Of a stretch of 56,132 nt of DNA, positions 17,133-26,974 are shown in pieces (the first letter of the stretch is position 1; each line of letters begins with the position of its first letter). Both the position numbers and the translations under genes were made by a program. A model generated the notes under the pieces. That model saw only the letters and a list, made by a program, of their open reading frames with translations, did no database searches and was not told where the DNA came from. Origin of the DNA: Nocardiopsis halotolerans DSM 44410 (GTDB taxonomy: Bacteria > Actinomycetota > Actinomycetes > Streptosporangiales > Streptosporangiaceae); NCBI RefSeq assembly GCF_000341065.1, contig NZ_ANAX01000207.1, positions 16,584 to 72,715 on the forward strand, in the 5' to 3' direction.

Positions 17133-18623
17133 TCAGATCTCGCAGCAGCCGCCAGCGGGGGCGGGCTGCTCGGCGGGGACGCCGATCTGGGGCATGCCCA
17201 GGAGCACGTCCGGCTTCTTCTCCGGAACCGGCTGCCCGTTGCGGGCCGCCCAGGCGTCACCGGCGCGCGTACGCCGCAGGCCGCGCACACCGGAGTCGGC
17301 CACCAGGTGGTGCGGCGCGGCGTAGGTGACCTCCACGGTCACCGTGTCGCCGGGGCGCGGCTCCTCGCCGTCGCCGACCGCGAAGTGCACCAGGCGGTTG
17401 TCGGGGGCGCGGCCGGACAGGCGGCGGTGCTCCCCGTCCTTCTTGCCCTCGCCCTCGGAGACCAGCAGTTCGACCTCGCGGCCGACCAGCTTCTGGTTCT
17501 CCTCCCAGGAGATCTGGTCCTGGAGCTCCACGAGCCGCTGGTACCGGTCCTTGACGACCTCCGGCGGCACCTGGTCCTCCATGGTCGCGGCCGGCGTGCC
17601 GGGCCGCTTGGAGTACTGGAAGGTGAACGCCATGGCGAAGCGCGCCTCCCGGACCACGTGCAGCGTCTCCTGGAAGTCCTCCTCGGTCTCGCCGGGGAAG
17701 CCCACGATGATGTCGGTGGTGATCGCGGCGTGCGGCATCGCGGCGCGCACCTTCTCCACGATGCTCAGGAAGCGTTCCTGGCGGTAGGAGCGGCGCATCG
17801 CCTTGAGGACCCGGCTCGACCCCGACTGGAGCGGCATGTGCAGCTGCGGCATGACGTTGGGCGTCTCGGCCATGGCCTCGATGACGTCGTCGGTGAAGTC
17901 ACGCGGGTGCGGGGAGGTGAAGCGAACCCGCTCCAGCCCCTCGACCTCGCCGCAGGCCCGCAGCAGTTTGGAGAAGGCCTGCCGGTCACCGAAGCCGCTG
18001 CCGTAGGCGTTGACGTTCTGGCCCAGCAAGGTGACCTCGCTGACGCCCTCGTCGACCAGGGCGCGCACCTCGGCGAGCACGTCGCCGGGGCGCCGGTCCT
18101 GCTCCTTGCCGCGCAGCGCGGGCACGATGCAGAAGGTGCAGGTGTTGTTGCAGCCGACGGAGACCGACACCCACGCCGCGTACGCGGACTCGCGGCGGCT
18201 GGGCAGTGTGGAGGGGAAGTGCTCCAGGGACTCGGCGATCTCCACCTGCGCCTCCCTCTGGACGCGGGCGCGCTCCAGCAGGGTGGGCAGGGACCCGATG
18301 TTGTGGGTGCCGAACACGACGTCGACCCAGGGCGCGCGGCGCACGATCTCGCCGCGGTCCTTCTGCGCCAGGCAGCCCCCGACGGCGATCTGCATGCCCG
18401 GGTTGGCGTCCTTGACCGGGCGCAGGTGCCCGAGGTTGCCGTACAGGCGGTTGTCGGCGTTCTCCCGGACCGCACAGGTGTTGAAGACGACGATGTCTGC
18501 GGTGGTGTCCTCGGCTGCGCGCGCGTACCCAGCGTCCTCCAGCAGACCGGAGAGGCGCTCGGAGTCGTGGACGTTCATCTGGCAGCCGTAGGTCCGCACT
18601 TGGTAGGTACGACTCTGGCTCAC
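17133..18623 (-). CDS. miaB: tRNA-2-methylthio-N6-dimethylallyladenosine synthase
   Basis: Radical-SAM methylthiotransferase that adds the methylthio group to i6A37 of tRNA. It has 496 residues. The N-terminal UPF0004 domain begins with [14 protein letters not shown] and includes NTCAVRENA and GGCLAQKD, giving three cluster cysteines. The radical-SAM motif is [17 protein letters not shown] near residue 157. A TRAM domain follows after about residue 375. The C-terminus ends in GGCCEI, a cysteine pair that I do not know as a family feature. The start is the GTG at 18623, six bases after TAGCCT, and it is probably leaderless. Confidence 0.96.
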   Translation of the reverse strand: MSQSRTYQVRTYGCQMNVHDSERLSGLLEDAGYARAAEDTTADIVVFNTCAVRENADNRLYGNLGHLRPVKDANPGMQIAVGGCLAQKDRGEIVRRAPWVDVVFGTHNIGSLPTLLERARVQREAQVEIAESLEHFPSTLPSRRESAYAAWVSVSVGCNNTCTFCIVPALRGKEQDRRPGDVLAEVRALVDEGVSEVTLLGQNVNAYGSGFGDRQAFSKLLRACGEVEGLERVRFTSPHPRDFTDDVIEAMAETPNVMPQLHMPLQSGSSRVLKAMRRSYRQERFLSIVEKVRAAMPHAAITTDIIVGFPGETEEDFQETLHVVREARFAMAFTFQYSKRPGTPAATMEDQVPPEVVKDRYQRLVELQDQISWEENQKLVGREVELLVSEGEGKKDGEHRRLSGRAPDNRLVHFAVGDGEEPRPGDTVTVEVTYAAPHHLVADSGVRGLRRTRAGDAWAARNGQPVPEKKPDVLLGMPQIGVPAEQPAPAGGCCEI

Positions 18624-18629
18624 GGGTCC

Positions 18630-18658
18630 AGGCTATGTCGTCCCGCCCCTCGCCGGAA
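18630..18658 (-). promoter_or_regulatory. Candidate miaB promoter (leaderless)
   Basis: Read leftward: TTCCGG (18653-18658), a 17-base spacer, TAGCCT (18630-18635), then six bases to the GTG start at 18623. No Shine-Dalgarno is present. Confidence 0.5.
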
Positions 18659-18801
18659 CCGTTCCGGCCGCCCGCGGTGGAGGCCCCGGGGAACCGCCGC
18701 CGCACCGGGCCCCCTTCACGGCGCGGACGGGCGCCGCGGCCCGGCCCGGGACGTTCCCGACGTCCCCGGGGAGAGAGGGGGTCCAAGCTGTCCCAAGGTG
18801 G

Positions 18802-18910
18802 TCACATGTGAGACGCTGAAGAACGGAACCGCGACAGGGAGCGACAAAACGTCACTTAATCGCCCAAATTGGTAACAGTTGCGCCGATCACACCGTAACA
18901 AGTCTGCTAC
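18802..18910. promoter_or_regulatory. GTNAC repeats and a palindrome upstream of gluA
   Basis: Between the miaB and gluA starts (18624-18970) I see no gene. GTCAC (18851), GTAAC (18872) and GTAAC (18895) recur 21 and 23 bases apart, and the last is followed after six bases by GCTAC (18906-18910). The spacing and the GTNAC half-site resemble the a-sites of GlnR-type boxes, but the GAAAC half-sites are poor. A 10-bp palindrome TCACATGTGA lies at 18802-18811. Confidence 0.35.
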
Positions 18911-18935
18911 TCCGCAGATGGACGGTGATTTCGTG

Positions 18936-18964
18936 ATGACACGGCAACATGGACCCATTAGGTT
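18936..18964 (+). promoter_or_regulatory. gluA promoter (leaderless)
   Basis: ATGACA (18936-18941), a 17-base spacer and TAGGTT (18959-18964), then six bases to the gluA ATG at 18971. The transcript would begin on the start codon, in line with the lack of a ribosome site. Confidence 0.55.
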
Positions 18965-18970
18965 CCCAGC

Positions 18971-19714
<744 letters not shown>

Positions 19715-19758
19715 GTTTCCCCGCGTTCTTCGCACGAACCAAGGAAGAGGTACCCCAC

Positions 19759-20613
19759 ATGCGAGTTCGTCGCATCAACGGCATCCTGGGCGGCACGGCG
19801 GCCCTGGCCCTCGCCCTCACCGCCTGCGGCACCGCCGAGGTCGGCGGCGGAAACGGCGGTGGCGAAGGCGACGGCGGTGAAGGCGGCGGTGACACCATCA
19901 CCATCGGCGTCAAGTACGACCAGCCGGGCCTGGGCCTGCTCGAGAACGACGCCCCCGTCGGCCTCGACGTGGACGTGGCCACCTACATCGCCGGTGAGCT
20001 CGGCTACGAGCCCGACCAGATCGAGTGGACCGAGGCCGCCTCCGCCAACCGCGAGGCCTTCCTCCAGCAGGGCACCGTCGACATGGTGGTCGCCACCTAC
20101 TCCATCACCGACGAGCGCCGCGAGGTCGTCGACTTCGCGGGCCCGTACTACGTGGCCGAGCAGGACATCCTGACCCGGGCGGACGAGGAGGAGATCCAGG
20201 GTCCGGAGGACCTGGCGGGCCGCGTGCTGTGCTCGGCCTCCGGCTCCCGGTCGGCCTTCAACATCACCGAGGAGAGGGGCATCGACGCCGAGCTGCGCGA
20301 GGCCGGCAACTACTCCGAGTGCCTGTCGCTGCTGGGCAACGGCGCCGTCGACGCGGTGACCACCGACAACACCATCCTCGCGGGCTACGCCGCCCAGAAC
20401 CCCGGCACCTACCGGGTGGTCAACAACTCCTTCGGTGAGGAGCGCTACGGCGTGGGCCTGCCCGAGGGCTCCACCGAGCTGTGCGAGGAGATCAACGCGG
20501 CCATCGCCAAGATGTGGGAGGAGGGCTACACCCTCGAGGCCCTGGAGACCCATTTCGGTGACACCGACTTCGCCTACGCGGAGACCGCTCCCGAGGCCGA
20601 CGCCTGCGAGTAA
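19759..20613 (+). CDS. gluB: Glutamate-type ABC transporter, substrate-binding lipoprotein
   Basis: Extracellular binding protein of 284 residues, anchored as a lipoprotein. The signal peptide ends in the lipobox LTAC with Cys23, followed by a Gly/Glu-rich linker (about 27-45) and a type 3 solute-binding domain starting ITIGVKYDQPGLGL. The motif DMVVATYSITDERREVVDFA and ARG-region RVLCSASGSRSAF are typical for amino-acid binders. The ATG at 19759 follows GGAAGAGG. A 14-bp hairpin separates it from gluC. Confidence 0.93.
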   Translation: MRVRRINGILGGTAALALALTACGTAEVGGGNGGGEGDGGEGGGDTITIGVKYDQPGLGLLENDAPVGLDVDVATYIAGELGYEPDQIEWTEAASANREAFLQQGTVDMVVATYSITDERREVVDFAGPYYVAEQDILTRADEEEIQGPEDLAGRVLCSASGSRSAFNITEERGIDAELREAGNYSECLSLLGNGAVDAVTTDNTILAGYAAQNPGTYRVVNNSFGEERYGVGLPEGSTELCEEINAAIAKMWEEGYTLEALETHFGDTDFAYAETAPEADACE

Positions 20614-20640
20614 GGGCCGACCCTCCCCCTGACCGTACGC

Positions 20641-20674
20641 CGGGCGGCGGGGCCTTTTCCGGCCCCGCCGCCCG
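20641..20674 (+). terminator. Intercistronic hairpin between gluB and gluC
   Basis: Perfect 14-bp stem CGGGCGGCGGGGCC (20641-20654) with 20661-20674 and loop TTTTCC. It starts 28 bases after the gluB stop inside the operon, so it probably lowers read-through or shields the gluB 3' end, giving more binding protein than permease. Confidence 0.65.
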
Positions 20675-20695
20675 GTCCTTGACCAGCTGGGACCC

Positions 20696-21370
20696 ATGGA
20701 AGCCTTTCTCAACAATATCGACAGGGTTGTCGACGGTTTCTCATGGACCGTCCGGCTCGCCCTCCTCAGCGCCCTCTTCTCCTTCATCCTGGGCGTGTTG
20801 CTCACCGCCATGCGGGTCTCCCCCGTTCCGCTCCTGCGCGGCCTGTCCACCGCCTACGTCGAGGGTGTCCGGAGTACGCCCCTGACCCTCGTCCTGCTGT
20901 TCTGCGGACTGGGCCTGAACAGCGCCCTGGGCATCTTCCTGTCCGACACCGTCGCGTGGGACGTGTTCTGGTGGGCGGTCATCGGCCTGTCCGCCTACAC
21001 CTCGTGCTTCGTCTCGGAGTCGCTGCGCGCGGGCATCAACACGATCCCCCTCGGCCAGGTCGAGGCGGCCCGGTCGCTGGGCCTGACCTTCACCCAGAAC
21101 CTGCGGCTGATCGTCCTCCCGCAGGCGCTGCGCACCGTCGTCGCACCGCTGGGCAGTGTGCTCATCGCGTTGACCAAGAACACCACCGTCGCCTCCGTCG
21201 CGGGGCTGGGCGTTCAGGAGGCGTCCAGCGAGATGAAGCTCATGTTCGACCGGGGGATCGCGCCGGTCCTGCCGACCTTCGTCGGCTTCGCGCTCGGCTT
21301 CCTGGTCCTGACCCTGCCGATGGGCTACTTCTTCAGCTGGCTCTCCAAGCGCGTGGCGGTGGTCCGATGA
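20696..21370 (+). CDS. gluC: Glutamate-type ABC transporter, permease
   Basis: Inner-membrane permease of the HisM/GlnP type, 224 residues. Membrane segments begin at about residue 18 (VRLALLSALFSFILGVLLTA) and recur across the protein. The RSTPLTLVLLF segment is the family N-terminal signature. The ATPase-contact loop is in GINTIPLGQVEAARSLGLTF, followed by RLIVLPQALRTVVAPL. Its stop overlaps the gluD start (ATGA), so the two are translationally coupled. Confidence 0.92.
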   Translation: MEAFLNNIDRVVDGFSWTVRLALLSALFSFILGVLLTAMRVSPVPLLRGLSTAYVEGVRSTPLTLVLLFCGLGLNSALGIFLSDTVAWDVFWWAVIGLSAYTSCFVSESLRAGINTIPLGQVEAARSLGLTFTQNLRLIVLPQALRTVVAPLGSVLIALTKNTTVASVAGLGVQEASSEMKLMFDRGIAPVLPTFVGFALGFLVLTLPMGYFFSWLSKRVAVVR

Positions 21371-22428
21371 GCACGCAGAGTTCCGTCCTCTTCGACGCGC
21401 CCGGCCCCAGGGCCCGCGCGCGCAACAAGGTCTACACCGTCATCACGCTGATCCTGTTCGCGATCGGCCTGATGGTCGTCTACCTGGGTTTCAACGACAC
21501 CCTGCGCAAACCCGAGCTGTCGCTGTTCAGCGCGGAGGCCTGGGCGGTCAACCCCGAGGGTGAGTGGACGGCGGACAAGTGGGAGCCGTTCCTGCGCCCC
21601 GAGACGTGGACCTACTACGTCATCCCGGGCCTGCGCAACACCCTCACCGCCGCCCTGACCGCCTCGGTCCTGGCGATCGTCTTCGGCCTGGTGTTCGGTA
21701 TCGGGCGCCTGTCCGACCGCTGGTGGATCCGCGTCCCGGCCGGTGCCGTCGTGGAGTTCTTCCGCGGCATCCCGCTGCTGATCCTCATCTTCTTCACGAT
21801 GGCCCTGCCCATCGTGGCCGACCAGCTGTTCGACATCGCGCCCGGCACCTTCCAGGTCACCGCGCTGGCCGCCGTGGTCACGGGTCTGACCCTGTACAAC
21901 GGCTCGGTGCTCGCGGAGGTCTTCCGCGCGGGCATCCTCGCCGTGCCCAAGGGCCAGTCCGAGGCGGCGAAGGCCATCGGGATGACCAGGGCGCAGAACA
22001 TGTGGCTGATCCTGGTGCCGCAGGCGGTCAGCGCGATGATGCCCGCGATCGTGGCGCAACTCGTGGTCCTGCTCAAGGACTCCGCGCTGGGCTACATCGT
22101 CGCCTTCCCCGAGATGCTGCGCAGCTTCACCCTGCTGGCCACGCGGGAGAACAACGTGATCCCCGCGGCGATCGTCTGCGCGGCCATCTACATCGTCATC
22201 AACCTGTCCCTGAGCCGGTTCGCGATCTGGCTGGAGCGGCGCAACGCCAACCGCGGCAGGGCCTCGGTCAGGCCCGCGGACGCCGAGGACGGGCCCGAAG
22301 GGGCCGACACGACCACGGGTCCGGCGGGCACCGTGGCGGTGGAGCCCACCGTGCAGGAGCCCCTCCCCGACACCGCGCGCGAGGACTCCGACGGGGACGA
22401 CGACGGGAACCCGAAGAAGCGGCCCTGA
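21367..22428 (+). CDS. gluD: Glutamate-type ABC transporter, permease
   Basis: Second permease subunit of the transporter, 353 residues. The first membrane segment (VITLILFAIGLMVVYLGF) is near residue 25, and the conserved core with TVLAEVFR-like NGSVLAEVFRAGILAVPKGQ and SEAAKAIGMT carries the ATPase-contact loop. The last 60 residues or so form a hydrophilic acidic tail with no recognised domain. The start ATG at 21367 overlaps the gluC stop. It is the last gene of the operon; a hairpin follows at 22449. Confidence 0.92.
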   Translation: MSTQSSVLFDAPGPRARARNKVYTVITLILFAIGLMVVYLGFNDTLRKPELSLFSAEAWAVNPEGEWTADKWEPFLRPETWTYYVIPGLRNTLTAALTASVLAIVFGLVFGIGRLSDRWWIRVPAGAVVEFFRGIPLLILIFFTMALPIVADQLFDIAPGTFQVTALAAVVTGLTLYNGSVLAEVFRAGILAVPKGQSEAAKAIGMTRAQNMWLILVPQAVSAMMPAIVAQLVVLLKDSALGYIVAFPEMLRSFTLLATRENNVIPAAIVCAAIYIVINLSLSRFAIWLERRNANRGRASVRPADAEDGPEGADTTTGPAGTVAVEPTVQEPLPDTAREDSDGDDDGNPKKRP

Positions 22429-22448
22429 CCCGGCCCCTCCGGCTGACA

Positions 22449-22484
22449 CGGCCCCGTTCGCGCCCACGTGGCGCGGCGGGGCCG
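22449..22484 (+). terminator. Hairpin terminator after gluD
   Basis: Outer arms CGGCCCCG (22449-22456) and CGGGGCCG (22477-22484) enclose an inner stem GCGCC (22460-22464) / GGCGC (22470-22474). It begins 21 bases after the gluD stop. Confidence 0.6.
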
Positions 22485-22550
22485 TCGTTCGTACGGCCTC
22501 CGGAACGCCGCACGGAGGGTCACGGGACTGCACCAGGGTGTGTGAGGGCC

Positions 22551-22617
22551 AGGGCGTGCTCGGTGGATGCTGCTCGCCGCGCAGCGGAGTATGTGTCCGC
22601 CGAGCATGCCCTAGGGT
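22551..22617. promoter_or_regulatory. Long-arm inverted repeat and -10 before the S9 peptidase
   Basis: Arms AGGGCGTGCTCGG (22551-22563) and CCGAGCATGCCCT (22600-22612) pair over 13 bases with one G-T pair. Between them lies a smaller stem GCTGC/GCAGC. The right arm touches TAGGGT (22612-22617), a likely -10 about 45 bases before the peptidase start. It could be a looped operator or a structured element. No gene is seen in 22429-22660. Confidence 0.5.
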
Positions 22618-22660
22618 CGACATGTCATCTGATCAAACCCACGACCCACCCTGAGCGGAC

Positions 22661-24790
22661 ATGTCTGAGATGTCGAGCACCCACGGCTCCTGGCCCTCGC
22701 CCATCAGCGCTGGTGACGTCGCCCGAGGAGTACGGCGGATGGCGTTCCCCTCCGTCGTGGACGGCGAGGTCTGGTGGGAGGAGAGCCGTCCCGAGGAGGG
22801 GCGGACGACCCTCATGCGGCGCGGTTCCGACGGAACGGTGACCGAGCTCCTGCCCTCTCCCTGGAGCGTGGGAACCCGGGTGCACGAGTACGGTGGGCGC
22901 GCCCACCTGCCCGTTCCGCGCCGTGACGACAAGGCCATCATCCGCAGGGGCGTGGTGTTCTGCCAGTCCTCCGACCAGCGCCTCTACCTGCTGGCGCGGG
23001 GTTCCCGGGACCCCGTGCCGCTCACCCCCGACGACGGTGCCGCCTCACGGTACGCCGACCCCGTGCTGGGCGCGGACGGCCGCTCCGTGCTGTGCGTGCG
23101 CGAACGGCACGAGGAGGGGTCGGTCCGCCGGTCGATCGTGTCGGTACCGCTGTCGGGCCGGGGCGCGCAGGACCCCGCGGCGGTGCGCGAACTGGTCTCG
23201 GGTGCGGACTTCTACGCCTCGCCGACGCCGTCGCCGGACGGAACGCACCTGGCGTACGTGCGGTGGAACCACCCGAGGATGCCCTGGGACGGCAGCGAGC
23301 TGCGGGTGGGGACCCTGGGCGAGTCCGGGCTGACCGGCGAGTACACCCTCAAGGGCGGGGTGGACGAGTCGGTGGTCTCCCCGACCTGGGCGGACGACGC
23401 GACGCTGTACGTGGCCTCGGACTGGCCCGGGTTCTGGAACCTGTACCAGGCGGGCGTGACCGGGCAGGCGATCGCGCTGTACCCGGCGGAGGAGGAGTTC
23501 CACACGTCCCCGGGGCGGCTGGGCGACCGGTCGTTCTGCGTGCTGGACTCGGGCCGGGTCGTGGCGCTGCACGGCCACGCCGACATGGCACCGAGCGTGT
23601 ACGACCCCGACACCCTGGACCTGACACCGGTGGAGACCGGTCTGACCACGTGGTCGATGCTGGACACCGACGGGCACACCGTGGTGGGGGTGGCCTCCTC
23701 GCCGACCGAGCCGCAGTGCCTGGTGCGGCTGGATCCGGAGTCGGGACGGGTGGAGGTGCTGCGCCGGTCGGCCGAGAGCCTTCCGGACGTCGCCTACCTG
23801 CCCGTTCCCCGGCAGATGACGCTGCCGGGCCGGTACGGGGCCCCGGTGCACGCGAACGTGTACCCGCCGACCAACCCGGACGCGGGTGCCGACGGGCCCG
23901 CGCCCTACGCCGTGTGGGCGCACGGCGGACCGGTGTCGGTGAGCACGCTGGAGTTCGACCCGGTCAAGGCCTACTTCACCAGCCGGGGCATCGGCGTGGC
24001 GGTCGTCAACTACGGCGGTTCCACGGGCTACGGGCGCTCGTACCGCAAGCGCCTGCACAAGGAGTGGGGCGTGGTGGACGTGGAGGACTGCTCCGCCGTG
24101 GCGCGGGCGCTGGTGGAACGGGGGGAGGCCGATCCCGCGCGGCTGGCGATCCGGGGCCCGAGCGCGGGCGGGTACACGGCGCTCATGGCGCTGACCGGGG
24201 ACACGTTCGCGTGCGGGGTGTCCCTCTTCGGCGTGACCGACCTGCTCGGATTCTCCCGGAGCACCCACGACTTCGAGTCGCGGTTCCTGGATTCGCTGGT
24301 GGGGACGCTGCCGGGGTTCGTGGAGCGGTACCGGGAGCGTTCACCGGTCAACCGCGCGGGGGACATCGACGTGCCGGTACTGCTGTTGCAGGGCCTGGAG
24401 GACAGGGTCGTGACGCCGGACCAGGCCACGGCCATGGCGACGGCGCTGGGGCGGCGCGGTGTGCCGCACGCGCTGTTGGAGTTCGAGGGTGAGGCCCACG
24501 GTTTCACCGGGCAGGACGCGCGGATCCGCTCGCTGGAGGCGGAACTGGCCTTCTACGGGCGGGTGTTCGGCTTCGAGGCCGACGTGGCGCCGTTGGAGCT
24601 GGTGACCACACCCCCGCGACCGCGCCCGGAACCCGAGGCGGCCGGGGACGGGACGGCGGACGAGCACGCGGAAACCGGAGAGCCCGAGGAAACCGGGGAA
24701 ACCGGGGAGGTGCCCGGCACCGTCGACGAGGACGGCGGCGCGGAGGAAGCGTCGGGTACGGCCGATGCCGCCACGCCCGACCGGACGTAG
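22661..24790 (+). CDS. S9 family prolyl oligopeptidase / acylaminoacyl-peptidase-like serine peptidase
   Basis: Cytoplasmic serine peptidase of 709 residues with no signal peptide. An N-terminal beta-propeller (about 20-390) has repeats such as SPDGTHLAYVRWN, and the C-terminal alpha/beta hydrolase holds YAVWAHGGP, the nucleophile motif GPSAGGYTALMAL, the acid region LLLQGLEDRVVTP and the His motif EGEAHGF. A Glu/Gly/Thr-rich acidic tail of about 55 residues follows. The start at the ATG 22661 has only a weak ribosome site; the ATG nine bases on is an alternative. Substrates are likely short peptides. Confidence 0.9.
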   Translation: MSEMSSTHGSWPSPISAGDVARGVRRMAFPSVVDGEVWWEESRPEEGRTTLMRRGSDGTVTELLPSPWSVGTRVHEYGGRAHLPVPRRDDKAIIRRGVVFCQSSDQRLYLLARGSRDPVPLTPDDGAASRYADPVLGADGRSVLCVRERHEEGSVRRSIVSVPLSGRGAQDPAAVRELVSGADFYASPTPSPDGTHLAYVRWNHPRMPWDGSELRVGTLGESGLTGEYTLKGGVDESVVSPTWADDATLYVASDWPGFWNLYQAGVTGQAIALYPAEEEFHTSPGRLGDRSFCVLDSGRVVALHGHADMAPSVYDPDTLDLTPVETGLTTWSMLDTDGHTVVGVASSPTEPQCLVRLDPESGRVEVLRRSAESLPDVAYLPVPRQMTLPGRYGAPVHANVYPPTNPDAGADGPAPYAVWAHGGPVSVSTLEFDPVKAYFTSRGIGVAVVNYGGSTGYGRSYRKRLHKEWGVVDVEDCSAVARALVERGEADPARLAIRGPSAGGYTALMALTGDTFACGVSLFGVTDLLGFSRSTHDFESRFLDSLVGTLPGFVERYRERSPVNRAGDIDVPVLLLQGLEDRVVTPDQATAMATALGRRGVPHALLEFEGEAHGFTGQDARIRSLEAELAFYGRVFGFEADVAPLELVTTPPRPRPEPEAAGDGTADEHAETGEPEETGETGEVPGTVDEDGGAEEASGTADAATPDRT

Positions 24791-24791
24791 G

Positions 24792-24813
24792 GCGCGGGCC
24801 CCCGGGGCGGGCG
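24792..24813. terminator. GC hairpin between the S9 peptidase and recX
   Basis: The 24-base gap between two convergent stop codons contains a near-palindrome centred on GCCCCCGGGGC, with outer GCGC/GCGC bases. It can fold on either strand. Confidence 0.45.
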
Positions 24814-24814
24814 C

Positions 24815-25391
24815 TCAGAGGTCGGGATCGTGGAGATCGACGTCCTCGCCCTCGTGTTCGAGTTCTTCACGGACCACCCGGTAGGCCAGACCCGCGGAGT
24901 AGCCCCTGCGGGCCAGGACGCCCAGGGCGCGACGGATCCGGGTGTCCCGGTCCCTGCCCCGGGTGGCGGCCAGGCGGCGGCGGGCGAGGTCGCGGGCGGC
25001 CTCCTCCTCGTCCTGGTCGCTGAGTTCGCCGACGGCCTCGCGCACGGTGTCCTCCTCCACCCCGCGCGTGCGCAGTTCCTGGGCCAGGGCGCGGCGGGAC
25101 AGGCGCCTGCCGTGGTGGCGTGAGGAGACCCAGGCCTGGGAGAAGGCGGCGTCGTCGATCAGTCCGGCCTCACCGAAGGTGTCCAGGACCGAGGCGACGA
25201 CCTCCTCGTCGAAACCCCTGCGGTGCAGGGCCCGCTCCAGTTGGGCGCGGGTGCGCGGGGAGTGGGTGAGCATCCGCAGGACCAGGGCGCGGGCCCGGTT
25301 CTCCGGATCCTCCCCGGACGAGCGGGGCTCGCCCGGGGAGGCATCGTCCTCCGGGTGCTCGGAGCGGGGCCGGTCCCGGGACCGGCTCCGG

Positions 25392-25399
<8 letters not shown>
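24815..25399 (-). CDS. recX: RecX, RecA regulatory protein
   Basis: Binds RecA filaments and limits their extension. It has 194 residues, with an acidic 35-residue N-terminal extension before three RecX helical repeats: [20 protein letters not shown], then [20 protein letters not shown] (the family signature region) and [20 protein letters not shown]. Its ATG at 25399 overlaps the end of recA by eight bases, so it is translated from the recA mRNA. It converges with the S9 peptidase gene. Confidence 0.93.
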
Positions 25400-26528
<1,129 letters not shown>

Positions 26529-26577
26529 GGGATACCCCTGTTGTTGGGTCGATGCCTTCTTCTTCATGATGCGCACG

Positions 26578-26600
26578 ACGCTACGCGGTCGGTACGACAA
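26578..26600 (-). promoter_or_regulatory. RecA-NDp / PafBC-type promoter of recA
   Basis: Read leftward: TTGTCGTACC at 26600, then TAGCGT (26578-26583), with 17 bases from the T of TTGTC to the T of TAGCGT. This spacing and the TTGTC start match the LexA-independent DNA-damage promoter described for mycobacterial recA. Confidence 0.6.
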
Positions 26601-26640
26601 TCGCGACGTCCGACGTTCGCCTGTGGACAACCCACACTAC

Positions 26641-26656
26641 CCGAACTTGTGTTCGA
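26641..26656. promoter_or_regulatory. LexA (SOS) box upstream of recA
   Basis: CCGAACTTGTGTTCGA fits the actinobacterial SOS box (CGAAC-N4-GTTCG) with perfect half-sites. It lies 113 bases before the recA start and about 40 bases upstream of the PafBC-type element. TAGTGT just downstream on the leftward strand could be its -10. Confidence 0.8.
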
Positions 26657-26703
26657 TGTGGCGTACGAAACGGAGGGCCTCCCACGGGACGTCCGTCACC
26701 GGA

Positions 26704-26898
26704 TCAGCGCGCGGAGGCGGGAAGGTCGAACGCCTCGCACACGGCGCGCCACACCTCCTTGGCCCCCACCCCGTCGGCGAGCGCCTGCTCCACCGTGCGG
26801 GATCCGAGCCCCTCCAGGACGTAGTCCCGGGCCAGGCTCTGCGTGTAGGCCTCGCCGAACTGCTCGTGCATGTTGTTCCAGAACACCGTGAGTCTCAT
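26704..26898 (-). CDS. DUF3046 family protein
   Basis: A 64-residue protein of unknown function kept next to recA in many actinobacteria (the Rv2738c position). The family pattern is visible: MRLTVFWNNMHEQFGEAYTQ, then LEGLGSRTVEQALADGV and KEVWRAVCEAFDLP. It is soluble, has no known catalytic motif, and may bind a partner. A GATACT hexamer seven bases before its ATG and the absence of a ribosome site suggest a leaderless mRNA, which could read through into recA. Confidence 0.9.
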   Translation of the reverse strand: MRLTVFWNNMHEQFGEAYTQSLARDYVLEGLGSRTVEQALADGVGAKEVWRAVCEAFDLPASAR

Positions 26899-26905
26899 CG
26901 GTTCC

Positions 26906-26911
26906 AGTATC
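26906..26911 (-). promoter_or_regulatory. -10 element of the DUF3046 gene
   Basis: Read leftward, GATACT lies seven bases before the ATG at 26898. The gene has no Shine-Dalgarno, so transcription probably begins at the start codon. Confidence 0.4.
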
Positions 26912-26974
26912 GGTCACGGGCGCGCCCGGCGCGGTCGTACGGGTTCTGTCACCGCCTCCGGGCACACTGGCGGC

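Noticed and set aside
18716-18958. An 80-residue leftward frame upstream of gluA
   Set aside because: It overlaps the gluA promoter, has no family motif and no ribosome site.
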